19,144 nucleotides of DNA from Chloroflexota bacterium (GTDB lineage Bacteria > Chloroflexota > Limnocylindria > Limnocylindrales > CSP1-4): NCBI GenBank assembly GCA_027457005.1, contig DAIDTV010000004.1, positions 1 through 19,144 of the forward strand, given 5' to 3'. The position numbers and the translations under genes were made by a program. The notes under the pieces are model-generated. The model had not been told where the DNA came from and made no database searches. It worked only from the letters and a program-made list of their open reading frames with translations. Shown here one piece after another: positions 7,680 through 14,754 of this stretch (position 1 is its first letter; every line of letters starts with the position of its first letter).

Positions 7680-7684
7680 CCGCC

Positions 7685-7691
7685 TATCCTA
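7685..7691. promoter_or_regulatory. Shared symmetric -10 element for two leaderless divergent genes
   Basis: TATCCTA reads TATCCT on the + strand (7685-7690) and TAGGAT on the minus strand (7691-7686). Each box is followed by exactly six nt and then a start codon: GTG 7697 on + and ATG 7679 on minus. The 17-bp gap between the two start codons leaves no room for leaders. Bidirectional -10 elements of this form (TANNNTA) are known in bacteria; use here is inferred. Confidence 0.6.
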
Positions 7692-7696
7692 CGCAG

Positions 7697-8728
7697 GTGC
7701 CTCCCCGCCAGGGGCCGGGCGCGCGATCCGATTGGCCGCCGCCGGGTCCGAGCCTCGTGATCCCACCGGACTTGTCGGCCGAACCCGACTCGCTCGTGGT
7801 GCCGATGGACACGGGCGACCGAATCCACTACCTGGACTGGGGCGGGCCGGTGGGTGGGGCGCCGGACATGTCGGCCGAACCACCGGGACGCGGGGTGCCG
7901 CTGCCGCCGCTCGTGCTGCTGCACGGCATCGGCGAGACGGCGTGGTCCTGGGCACCCGTGGCCCGGCGCCTGCGGCGGCTGACGCGCGTGCTGGCGGTCG
8001 ACCTCCGCGGGCACGGCCTGTCCGACGCGCCGGCCGGCGGATACGAGCTGCCGTCGCTGGCAATGGACGTGCTCACGGTGATGGTCGCGAACGGCTGGGG
8101 TCCCGACGCATCCGGACCGCCCGCCGTCCTGGCCGGCCACGGGTTCGGCGCCGGCGTGGCCGTAGCTGCCGCCGCGGAGCGTCCCGGCGCGGTCGCGGGC
8201 CTGGCGCTGGTGGACGGTGGCTGGGAAGACGTCGGCCGCAACGCCGGTGACGACCCGGAGCAGGTCGTGAAGGCGCTCGCGGAGCCTCCCGAGGTGCTGC
8301 GCTCGATGGACGCCTGGCTGGGTGACCGGCGCGGGTTCGACCCGGCCAGCTGGGACGCCGACCAGGAGCGCGCCGCGCGGGCACAGGTGGAGCAGAAGCA
8401 CGCCGGCCACGTGGTGCCGGTGCTGCGGCGGCACGCGCTCCTCGGGTCGGTGTCGGCGATGCTCTCCTACCGCCCGGAGGAGGTGCTTCCGCTGGTGTCG
8501 GCGCCGGTGCTGGTCGTGATCGCGGGGGTGCCGGCACCCGACGACGAGTCGGCGCGCGACCGCGAGCTGGAGCTGGCGGATGCGCTCGGGCTGCCGAGCG
8601 GGCCGGTGCGGCTGGTCCGGTACCCCGGTGCCGGCCACAACCTCATGCGGTACGTGCCGGCCGCGCTGGCGCGGGAGCTCGCGGAACTGCTGGGGCTGGC
8701 CGGCAGCGTGGAATCCCCGGGGAGATAG
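7697..8728 (+). CDS. Alpha/beta-hydrolase fold protein lacking the nucleophile
   Basis: Alpha/beta-hydrolase of 343 residues. LVLLHGIGETAWSW is the strand-3/oxyanion region, VLAVDLRGHGLSD follows, and GAGHNLMRY supplies the catalytic-type histidine (H314). The nucleophile elbow, normally GxSxG, reads GHGFG with Gly149 (codon GGG at 8141) instead of Ser, Cys or Asp, so classical hydrolysis is not expected. Start GTG 7697 is supported by a TATCCT box six nt before it; ATG 7805 is an alternative closer to the conserved fold. The N-terminal part holds a 20-bp in-frame direct repeat giving PDLSAEP and PDMSAEP, and an insertion between YLDWGG and LVLLHG. It may be a pseudoenzyme, binding protein or decaying gene. 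Confidence 0.8.
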   Translation: MPPRQGPGARSDWPPPGPSLVIPPDLSAEPDSLVVPMDTGDRIHYLDWGGPVGGAPDMSAEPPGRGVPLPPLVLLHGIGETAWSWAPVARRLRRLTRVLAVDLRGHGLSDAPAGGYELPSLAMDVLTVMVANGWGPDASGPPAVLAGHGFGAGVAVAAAAERPGAVAGLALVDGGWEDVGRNAGDDPEQVVKALAEPPEVLRSMDAWLGDRRGFDPASWDADQERAARAQVEQKHAGHVVPVLRRHALLGSVSAMLSYRPEEVLPLVSAPVLVVIAGVPAPDDESARDRELELADALGLPSGPVRLVRYPGAGHNLMRYVPAALARELAELLGLAGSVESPGR

Positions 8729-8817
8729 CGGCCCGGCGACGTCCGGGACCATCGTTCGGCGGCTCCCGTACCAGCGGGTACTCCGCGGCACGTCCGCCGT
8801 TCGCGACCATCTGCGCC

Positions 8818-9003
8818 ATGGTTCGCAGAGTGCTCGCCGGCCTGTTCTGGTTCGTGGCCGTGGCCGCCTGGTACGGGTTCGCGTCGTTCGCGTTCGGTCT
8901 TCCGCAGGCCCTGGGCCCCGTGGTGGCCGTCGCCATCGCCGCGTTCGTGACCATCGACCCGCGCCACTGGATCTGGCAGACCCGGCACGCCCCCCAGCAG
9001 TAG
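8818..9003 (+). CDS. Small two-helix membrane protein, unknown function
   Basis: A 61-residue hydrophobic protein with a basic N-terminus (MVRRVLAG), two predicted membrane helices (about 6-26 and 30-46) and a polar Trp/His tail. Third codon positions are nearly all G or C, as in the neighbouring real genes, which supports coding. A GACCAT box ending seven nt before the ATG is a weak leaderless-type promoter, and there is no ribosome site. A GTACC-AGCG-GGTAC inverted repeat at 8768-8781 lies between it and the hydrolase stop. I recognise no family. It converges on the amidohydrolase gene. Confidence 0.55.
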   Translation: MVRRVLAGLFWFVAVAAWYGFASFAFGLPQALGPVVAVAIAAFVTIDPRHWIWQTRHAPQQ

Positions 9004-9089
9004 GAGCGCGCGGCCGGGACCGTCCCGCCGCGTACGCCCGCAATATGGTCCGGCGCCCGCCCGGGCCGCGTCGTCGGCGCCGAGCCGGC

Positions 9090-10748
9090 CTACCGCCCCT
9101 CGAGCGCCGCGTCCTCGTGGACCGCGTCGCCCTCGAGGAGCGTGAGCAGGACACGCACGTCGCCCAGCGGGCCCGCGTCCGGGGCGAAGATGTCGCGGTC
9201 CAGCACCACCAGGTCGGCCAGCTTGCCCACCTCGATCGTGCCCGTGACCCCGTCCAGGTGGTTCACGTAGGCCGACCCGATCGTGTAGGCCGCCAGGGCA
9301 TCGGGCAGGTCGAGCGCCTCGTCGGGCAGCAGCGGCTCGGCCGACCGGTCCTCCGGTGACACCCGTGTCACCGCCACCTCCACTTCGGCCATCACGTTCG
9401 GCGTGCTGACCGTCCAGTCGCTGCCGCCGGCCAGGATGGCTCCCGCGCGGTGCAGCGAGCGGAACGGATACTGCAGCGCGAACCGGTCGGGCGGCAGGAA
9501 GGGCCGCGTCAGCTCGACCATCTGCGGGTCGTTGCACGCCCAGAAGGGCTGAATGTTGGCGGTCGCGCCCAGCGTCCGGAAGCGTGCCACGTCGGCCGGG
9601 TCCACCACCTGCAGGTGCGCCAGGTGGTGCCGGTTGTCGCTCGGCCCGTTGGCGCGTCGGGCGGCCTCGACGGCGTCCAGCCCCTCGCGCACGGCCCGGT
9701 CGCCGAGCGCGTGGAAGTGGACCTGGAAGCCCTCGGCATCCAGCCGGGTGACGTAGTACTTGAGCAGCTCGGGGTCCACGAAGCTGATCCCGCGGTTGCC
9801 CGTCGAGCGGCCGTGGCCGTCCAGGTAGGGGTGCAGCATGGCCGCCGTGTAGTTCTCGGCGACCCCGTCCAGCATGATCTTCACGGTCGAGGCGCGGAGC
9901 CGGCCGATCTGGCCGGTGCGGCGCCGCTCGATCATCTCGTCGATCTGCTCGCCACCCCGCTCGCGTTCCCACCACAGGTTTGCCATCACGCGCGCGGTCA
10001 GGCGGCCCCGCTCGGCGGCCAGGCGGTACGCGGCCAGGTCGTCGGGGGTGACCCAGGCGTCCTGCCAGGCGGTGATGCCGAGCCGGTGGAGGTACGCCTG
10101 CGCCAGCTCGATACCCCGTGCCCGGTCCTCCGCGGTGACAGGCGGGAGGATGCGCTTGACGTCCTCCATCGCGCCCTCGTGGAGCGTGCCAGTCGGCTCG
10201 CCGTTCGCGTCGCGCTCGATCCGGCCGTTGGCCGGGTCCGGAGTGTCGCGGGTGATGCCGGCGACCACGAGCGCGCGGCTGTTGGCCCACGCGCCGTGGG
10301 CGTCGCGGTTGATGAAGAACGCCGGCCGATCCGGCACCACCGCGTCCAGGTCCTCGCGGCGCGGGGTCCCGCCGGGGAACGCCTCCATGTACCAGCCGTC
10401 GCCCAGCACCCAGGGCACGCCGGGGTTCGCGGCCGCGTACCGGCGGATGGCGTCCTGGTACGCCTCCAGCGTGCGGGGAAGCTCGTGAAGCGGGCAGCGC
10501 AGCAGCCCTACGCCCGCCATCGACGGGTGCACGTGGGCGTCCTGGAACGCGGGCAGCAGCGTGCGCCCGGCAAGGTCGATGCGGCGCGTCCGGGGGCCGG
10601 CCAGCGCCGTCACGTCCCGATCCGACCCGACGGCGACGATCCGCCCGCCCTTCACGGCCACCGCCGACGCCGTGCGCCCCACGGCATCCATAACCAGGAC
10701 CGAGCCGCCTGCCAGGACCAGGTCGGCGGCGTCGCCGCTGCCGCTCAT
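9090..10748 (-). CDS. Metal-dependent amidohydrolase, YtcJ-like (Amidohydro_3)
   Basis: Amidohydrolase-superfamily enzyme of 552 residues, the usual length of the YtcJ-like branch. The N-terminal composite beta domain (ADLVLAGGSVLVMDAVGRTASAVAVKGGRIVAVG read as 9-42 in outline) leads to the metal motif AFQDAHVHP (H72, H74). Later landmarks are QVHFHALGDRAV (histidines near 343-345), HHLAHLQVVDP and the catalytic-type aspartate in GSDWTVSTPN. Members hydrolyse C-N bonds of cyclic or linear amides; substrates are mostly undefined. ATG 10748 begins 19 nt after the nitrilase stop and has no strong ribosome site. It is the last gene of the minus-strand permease-phosphoesterase-nitrilase-amidohydrolase series, suggesting a step in use of the same nitrogen compound. 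Confidence 0.88.
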   Translation of the reverse strand: MSGSGDAADLVLAGGSVLVMDAVGRTASAVAVKGGRIVAVGSDRDVTALAGPRTRRIDLAGRTLLPAFQDAHVHPSMAGVGLLRCPLHELPRTLEAYQDAIRRYAAANPGVPWVLGDGWYMEAFPGGTPRREDLDAVVPDRPAFFINRDAHGAWANSRALVVAGITRDTPDPANGRIERDANGEPTGTLHEGAMEDVKRILPPVTAEDRARGIELAQAYLHRLGITAWQDAWVTPDDLAAYRLAAERGRLTARVMANLWWERERGGEQIDEMIERRRTGQIGRLRASTVKIMLDGVAENYTAAMLHPYLDGHGRSTGNRGISFVDPELLKYYVTRLDAEGFQVHFHALGDRAVREGLDAVEAARRANGPSDNRHHLAHLQVVDPADVARFRTLGATANIQPFWACNDPQMVELTRPFLPPDRFALQYPFRSLHRAGAILAGGSDWTVSTPNVMAEVEVAVTRVSPEDRSAEPLLPDEALDLPDALAAYTIGSAYVNHLDGVTGTIEVGKLADLVVLDRDIFAPDAGPLGDVRVLLTLLEGDAVHEDAALEGR

Positions 10749-10767
10749 TGACGTCGTCCGCGGCCGC

Positions 10768-11640
10768 TCACGGACGTCCTCCGCGCGCGAGCAGCGGTCC
10801 GTACGTGTCGATGCGGCGATCCCGGAAGAACGGCGACAGCTCGCGCGCCCGGTCCACGGCATCCAGGTCGATCTCGGCCTCCAGGATCCCCTCGTCGGGC
10901 CCGAGCTCGGCAAGCACCTCGCCCATCGGGCCGGCCAGGAACGTGCCCCCGTAGAACGTGATGGCATCCTCCGTGCCGCAGCGGTTCACCGCCATGACGC
11001 AGACACAGTTGGCGATCGCGTGGCCGCGCATTACGGTGCGCCAGGCGTCGTGGGTGTCCTCGTCCGGGTACGCGGGCTCCGAGCCGATGGCGGTGGGGTA
11101 GGCGATCAGCCGGGCCCCCTGCAGGGCCGCGATGCGGGCCACCTCGGGGAACCACTGGTCCCAGCAGGTGGGGGTGGCGGTGGGGAGCGACACGCCGCCC
11201 GGCGCCAGGTCCAGTACCGGGTAGCCGGAGTCCCCCGGCGCGAAGTAGAACTTCTCGGTGTACCCGGGCCCGTCCGGGATGTGGCCCTTTCGGGTGCGAC
11301 CGACCAGCGACCCGTCGGGGCCCAGGACCACCGCCGTGTTGTAGTTGAGGCCGGGCATGGCGCGTTCGTAGACGGACCCGACCAGGGTGATGCCCAGGCG
11401 CCGCGCGGCGGCCGCCAGGGCCTCCGTGGTGGGACCGGGGATCGGCTCGGCCCAGCCGAGGAACTCGGCGCGTGCCGGGTACTGCGGGAAGTACCGGCCC
11501 GTGAACAGCTCGGGCAGCACCACCAGGGACGCGCCCCGGCGCGCCGCCTCCTCGACCGCGGCGAGAGCGTGGGTGAGGTTCGCGGCACGATCCTCGCCCA
11601 TCGCCAGCTGGACGCCCGCCACCCGGACGCGCCTGGTCAC
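10768..11640 (-). CDS. aguB: Nitrilase-superfamily amidase, N-carbamoylputrescine amidase-like
   Basis: Carbon-nitrogen hydrolase of 290 residues with the Glu-Lys-Cys triad at E44 (LPELF), K118 (RKGHIPD) and C159 (TCWDQWFPE). The surrounding signature HIPDGPGYTEKFYFAPGDSGY, then CWDQWFPEVAR and PTAIGSEP, matches the N-carbamoylputrescine amidase (AguB) branch, which releases putrescine, CO2 and ammonia from N-carbamoylputrescine in the cytoplasm. Related beta-ureidopropionase-type specificities cannot be excluded. Start GTG 11640 has GGGAGG (11654-11649) eight nt upstream. No agmatine deiminase gene is in the window. It lies 61 nt after the phosphoesterase and directly before the amidohydrolase, in a series begun by an amino acid/polyamine-type permease. 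Confidence 0.87.
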   Translation of the reverse strand: MTRRVRVAGVQLAMGEDRAANLTHALAAVEEAARRGASLVVLPELFTGRYFPQYPARAEFLGWAEPIPGPTTEALAAAARRLGITLVGSVYERAMPGLNYNTAVVLGPDGSLVGRTRKGHIPDGPGYTEKFYFAPGDSGYPVLDLAPGGVSLPTATPTCWDQWFPEVARIAALQGARLIAYPTAIGSEPAYPDEDTHDAWRTVMRGHAIANCVCVMAVNRCGTEDAITFYGGTFLAGPMGEVLAELGPDEGILEAEIDLDAVDRARELSPFFRDRRIDTYGPLLARGGRP

Positions 11641-11701
11641 CGACCGCGCCTCCCGGGACGCGCCTGCGCGCTCGCCCGTCGGCGGCAGCGGCCCACCACC
11701 G

Positions 11702-12670
11702 TCAGCCCTCCACCCGCAGGGTGCGCTGGACGCCGTTCGCGTCGAGGTCGATCAGGAAGCCGCGCAGGATCCCGTGGTTCGCCTCGGAACCGGCGTTGAC
11801 GCACAGGGTCTCGCCGATCTTCCGCTCGCCGCCCGACTCGTGGATGTGGCCGTGGACCCCGAGCACCGGCTTGAACGTTTCGATCGCGCGCCGCACGCCG
11901 GTGGACCCGACCGGCCCGCGCAGCACGTCGCCGGCGCTGATGGTGGGGCGCAGGTCCGGCGACAGGAGCGGGGCGGTGTCGAGCCCGGAATCGAACGGCG
12001 GCACGTGGGTCATGATGATCGTCCGGCGGGGGTCGCGGACCCCTTTGAGCAGCCCGGACAGGCGGTCGAGGAACTCCTCCTCGGGCAGCTCGCGCGGGGT
12101 GGACCACGGCGTCGGCGAGGACCAGCCCATGCTCACCAGCTGGTGCCAGGGCGTCAGCTCGACCACCTGCTCGTTGACGTTGCGGCAGTAGGTGGACGTC
12201 TCGAGGACCGGGTCGATCTCGAAGTCGTCGTCGTTGCCGGGCATCAGGTACACCGGCACACCCGAACCCTCGAGACGCTCGGCGGCGAGGTCCATCCACT
12301 CGCGGACGCGACCCGTGATCTTCTCCTCGAAGTGCCGGCGCACCAGGGCCGGGTCCGCCTCCATCGCCGCTCGCTCCTCGGCCGTGACGCGGACCGCGTA
12401 GTAACCGAGATCGGCGATCGAGCGCTCCAGGTCCGCGAGCTCCTTCTCGGTGCGTGCCACGCGGCGCTGCCCGAGCACGCTCGCGGTCCAGGCCTCGCCG
12501 CCGTCCTCGCCCTTCACGACCGCGACCAGCGCCTTGCCGGTGAGGTCGCCCGCGATGACGGCGGCATCCACCCTGTAGACGTTCGCCCGCATCGCGTTGA
12601 GGAACTTGCGCCACGCGCGCTCCGAGGCGTGGATGTCGCTGCAGACGTACAGGCGGAAGGGCTTCGCCAT
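11702..12670 (-). CDS. Calcineurin-like metallophosphoesterase with large helical insertion
   Basis: Phosphoesterase of 322 residues with the dinuclear-metal motifs in order: CSDIHAS (D12, H14), AGDLTGK (D42), MPGNDDDF (N146, D147), MTHVPP (H222) and GVHGHIHE (H275, H277). The usual GNHD motif is GNDD here, a variant found in some branches. About 95 residues separate GDLTG from PGND (about 47-141), rich in Glu/Arg/Ala and predicted helical; this is longer than in most members and may form a lid. ATG 12670 follows GGGGAG. No TANNNT box is found in the 144 bp before it, which suits co-transcription with the upstream permease gene. Substrate unknown: nucleotide, phosphodiester or other. Confidence 0.86.
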   Translation of the reverse strand: MAKPFRLYVCSDIHASERAWRKFLNAMRANVYRVDAAVIAGDLTGKALVAVVKGEDGGEAWTASVLGQRRVARTEKELADLERSIADLGYYAVRVTAEERAAMEADPALVRRHFEEKITGRVREWMDLAAERLEGSGVPVYLMPGNDDDFEIDPVLETSTYCRNVNEQVVELTPWHQLVSMGWSSPTPWSTPRELPEEEFLDRLSGLLKGVRDPRRTIIMTHVPPFDSGLDTAPLLSPDLRPTISAGDVLRGPVGSTGVRRAIETFKPVLGVHGHIHESGGERKIGETLCVNAGSEANHGILRGFLIDLDANGVQRTLRVEG

Positions 12671-12766
12671 CGGTCTCCCCGACGACCGGTTGCGCCGGTG
12701 CGGCGGGGTCGTCGCCGTCGCACCGGGTGTGGGCGGGCCGGCGCCACCGTGCCCGCGGAGGTGACC

Positions 12767-12796
12767 CCGGGCGGCGGGATCAGGCCCACCGCCCGG
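12767..12796 (-). terminator. GC-rich inverted repeat after the permease gene
   Basis: CCGGGCGG at 12767-12774 and CCGCCCGG at 12789-12796 form a perfect 8-bp stem with a 14-nt loop, 18 nt downstream of the permease stop on the minus strand. No T-run follows. It could attenuate or process the transcript between permease and phosphoesterase. Confidence 0.35.
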
Positions 12797-12814
12797 TGCC
12801 GGGTTGCGGCCCGA

Positions 12815-14536
12815 TCAGTCGGGCGGGAGTTCCTGGTACATGAGCGACGTCTCGATGCCCGCCGCCCGGTTGCGGATGGCCTGGAACAGGTAGATCACCG
12901 CACCGATCAGGATCAGCGCGACCACGAACGACACGCCCGTGGAGTTGAGGTACGCGAGCGGAGTGGCTTTCGGGGCCGTCAGGGCGTTCCACACCGGCAC
13001 GATGCCCGCGAACCAGTAGAGCACGAACGCGAACACCAGCCAGATGACGCCCAGCACCGGGAGCGCTCCGGCCCAGGGCGCGTCCTTGACGAGGTCGGGG
13101 CGCGTGTACCGGGCGAGCAGCGCGTTGATCCCGGGCATGACCCAGGTCAGGCCGGACGCGAAGATGCTGAACCACGCCGTGGAGATCAGGTTGAGCTTCC
13201 CGTCGCTGGATGCCGCGAGCGGACCCAGGATCGGGAAGTTCTGGCAAAGCGCGAAGAGGGCCGCCACCACCAGCGCCGCGAGGATCGCGTTGGCCGGCGC
13301 GTGCAGGCGCTCGGAGACCGCCCCGAACCACTCCGGCACCTGCCGATCGAGGCTCCACGCCAGCTGCATGCGGCTCAGGAAGATGATGTACACGGGGCAC
13401 AGCAGGAACGGGAACAGTGTCACGGCGAGGCTGACGATCGTCCACAGCGGCCACAGGCCGGGGTTCGCGACGGCGCCCGCCAGCGGCATCGAGGCCGGCT
13501 GGCCCATGGGCAGGGCCGGGCTGGAGATGTAGCCCCAGAACGCACCGCCCCATCCGACCTGGCCGTTGATTCCGAGCCGACCGGCGATGAAGTCGGTGTA
13601 CACGGAGTTCATCAGCACGCCGATCACCAGCGCGCCCAGGAGGGCGATCAGCACGGTCCGGCGGACGTTGCCGCGCACCTCGCCGGCGATGTACGCGGAG
13701 TACTGGAACCCGATGTACTGGAACAGCAGCACCGACGCCATCAGCATGAATACGGCCGGGGTGAAGTCCACGCCGCCGTTCGGGGTCAGCAGCCCGGCCT
13801 TGTTCGCCGCGGCCGCGAGCTGGTCGACGGTCACGCCGCCGGTGTACTTCGGCAGGTTGTTCGCGAACGTGGTGGGGTCGATGGCGACGAGCCCCAGCAC
13901 GAACATCACGACGCCCGCGATCAGGCTGAGGATCGCCAGGCTGGTGATGATCCGGTGGAAGCGCCGGGTCGGCTGGAAGACCACCAGCGCGACCAGCGCC
14001 AGCACGATCAGCGCGGCGATGAAGCCGGGCACGCCGGTCACGGCGCCGGTGGAGTCGGTGAACCAGCTGTTCGCGCCGGAGAAGAAGCTGCTCCCGGTGC
14101 CGATCCCGATGATCCGCGCCGTGATCTGCAGGTTCCGGACCACGATCGGGACCTCGAAGGCGATGATCCCGAGCGACGCGAACGCCAGCGTCCAGCTCTC
14201 CAGCCAGCCGATGAACGGTCCCACCCTCGGGACGATCCGGCTGGTGAAGACGTAATCGCCGCCGGACCGCGGCATCACGCTGGTCAGCGAGGCGAAGATC
14301 AGGGCGAGCACCACGCAGAAGACGCCCACGATGATCGCGGCCACGCCGTACGTGGTGAACGCGCCCAGGGTGCCGACCGCGATGCCGGGTAACGCGTAGA
14401 AGACCGGGTACCAGCCCAGACCGACGCCGATGAACGCCGCCGTGTTGAAGAACAGCGCGTTGACGACGCTCACCTCGCGGACCAGTCCGGATGACTGGCG
14501 CGTGAACAGCGTCTTACCCGAGGTGCCGGCAGCCAT
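12815..14536 (-). CDS. APC-superfamily amino acid/polyamine permease
   Basis: Inner-membrane secondary transporter of 573 residues with about 12-14 helices. The N-terminal helix FNTAAFIGVGLG (30-41) corresponds to the unwound first helix that binds substrate, and SVMPRSGGDYVFTSRIVP (86-103) is the diagnostic APC motif before helix 3. SLDRQVPEWFG near the middle of the second half is another family landmark (loop before helix 9-10). The chain is longer than a typical 450-500-residue bacterial APC permease, mainly at a loop with YTGGVTVDQLAAAANKAG and in the C-terminal helices. ATG 14536 has AAGAGGAGG ending 11 nt upstream. The leader from the palindromic promoter would be about 116 nt. The substrate is not predictable; the downstream AguB-like gene makes a polyamine or amino acid plausible. 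Confidence 0.88.
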   Translation of the reverse strand: MAAGTSGKTLFTRQSSGLVREVSVVNALFFNTAAFIGVGLGWYPVFYALPGIAVGTLGAFTTYGVAAIIVGVFCVVLALIFASLTSVMPRSGGDYVFTSRIVPRVGPFIGWLESWTLAFASLGIIAFEVPIVVRNLQITARIIGIGTGSSFFSGANSWFTDSTGAVTGVPGFIAALIVLALVALVVFQPTRRFHRIITSLAILSLIAGVVMFVLGLVAIDPTTFANNLPKYTGGVTVDQLAAAANKAGLLTPNGGVDFTPAVFMLMASVLLFQYIGFQYSAYIAGEVRGNVRRTVLIALLGALVIGVLMNSVYTDFIAGRLGINGQVGWGGAFWGYISSPALPMGQPASMPLAGAVANPGLWPLWTIVSLAVTLFPFLLCPVYIIFLSRMQLAWSLDRQVPEWFGAVSERLHAPANAILAALVVAALFALCQNFPILGPLAASSDGKLNLISTAWFSIFASGLTWVMPGINALLARYTRPDLVKDAPWAGALPVLGVIWLVFAFVLYWFAGIVPVWNALTAPKATPLAYLNSTGVSFVVALILIGAVIYLFQAIRNRAAGIETSLMYQELPPD

Positions 14537-14656
14537 GGGACGCAGGGCCTCCTCTTGCCTCTGCGACCGCCACGGTGACCTCCCCGCCGCGGTCGCCGCC
14601 TGCCATCGCCGCCGCCCGCCAGGGCGACCGGCGCACGCCCGGGGCCCGGACGCGGC

Positions 14657-14670
14657 GCGAGTATACTCGC
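14657..14670. promoter_or_regulatory. Perfect palindrome with TATACT in both directions
   Basis: GCGAGTATACTCGC is a 14-bp perfect palindrome in the divergent gap between the permease and nucleotidyltransferase genes. It contains TATACT, the closest match to a consensus -10 in the window, at 14662-14667 on + and 14665-14660 on minus. It can be a bidirectional promoter, or an operator, or both. Transcription starts would fall near 14675 (+) and 14652 (minus). Confidence 0.55.
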
Positions 14671-14677
14671 CGCCACC

Positions 14678-14753
14678 GTGTCGCCCTGCACTGCCGTCCC
14701 CTCGGTGACGCAATTCGCATGACAAATCCCCGATGACTGCGCATTTCGCATGA
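14678..14753 (+). promoter_or_regulatory. Chain of three mini-ORFs joined by ATGA overlaps before the nucleotidyltransferase
   Basis: From GTG 14678 a 14-codon frame (VSPCTAVPSVTQFA) ends at TGA 14720-14722, which overlaps ATG 14719. That starts MTNPR, ending at TGA 14734-14736, overlapping ATG 14733. That starts MTAHFA, ending at TGA 14751-14753, overlapping the gene's own ATG 14750. None of these ATGs has a Shine-Dalgarno site. The arrangement would allow stepwise termination and re-initiation. The overlaps are seen directly; function is inference and chance is possible. Confidence 0.35.
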
Positions 14754-14754
14754 C
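14710..14754 (+). repeat. Two copies of GCAWTTCGCATGAC, 31 bp apart
   Basis: GCAATTCGCATGAC (14710-14723) and GCATTTCGCATGAC (14741-14754) differ at one base. The second copy includes the start codon of the nucleotidyltransferase gene. They may be a small local duplication or a protein-binding pair. Confidence 0.6.

Noticed and set aside
9015..9027. CGGGACCGTCCCG palindrome downstream of the small membrane protein.
   Set aside because: The one-base centre cannot form a proper loop with the full stem, and palindromes of this size are common at this GC content.
11387..14392. A 1001-codon open frame on the + strand.
   Set aside because: It lies antisense to the permease and phosphoesterase genes, is rich in Arg/Gln/His/Asp typical of GC-rich antisense frames, and shows no domain.
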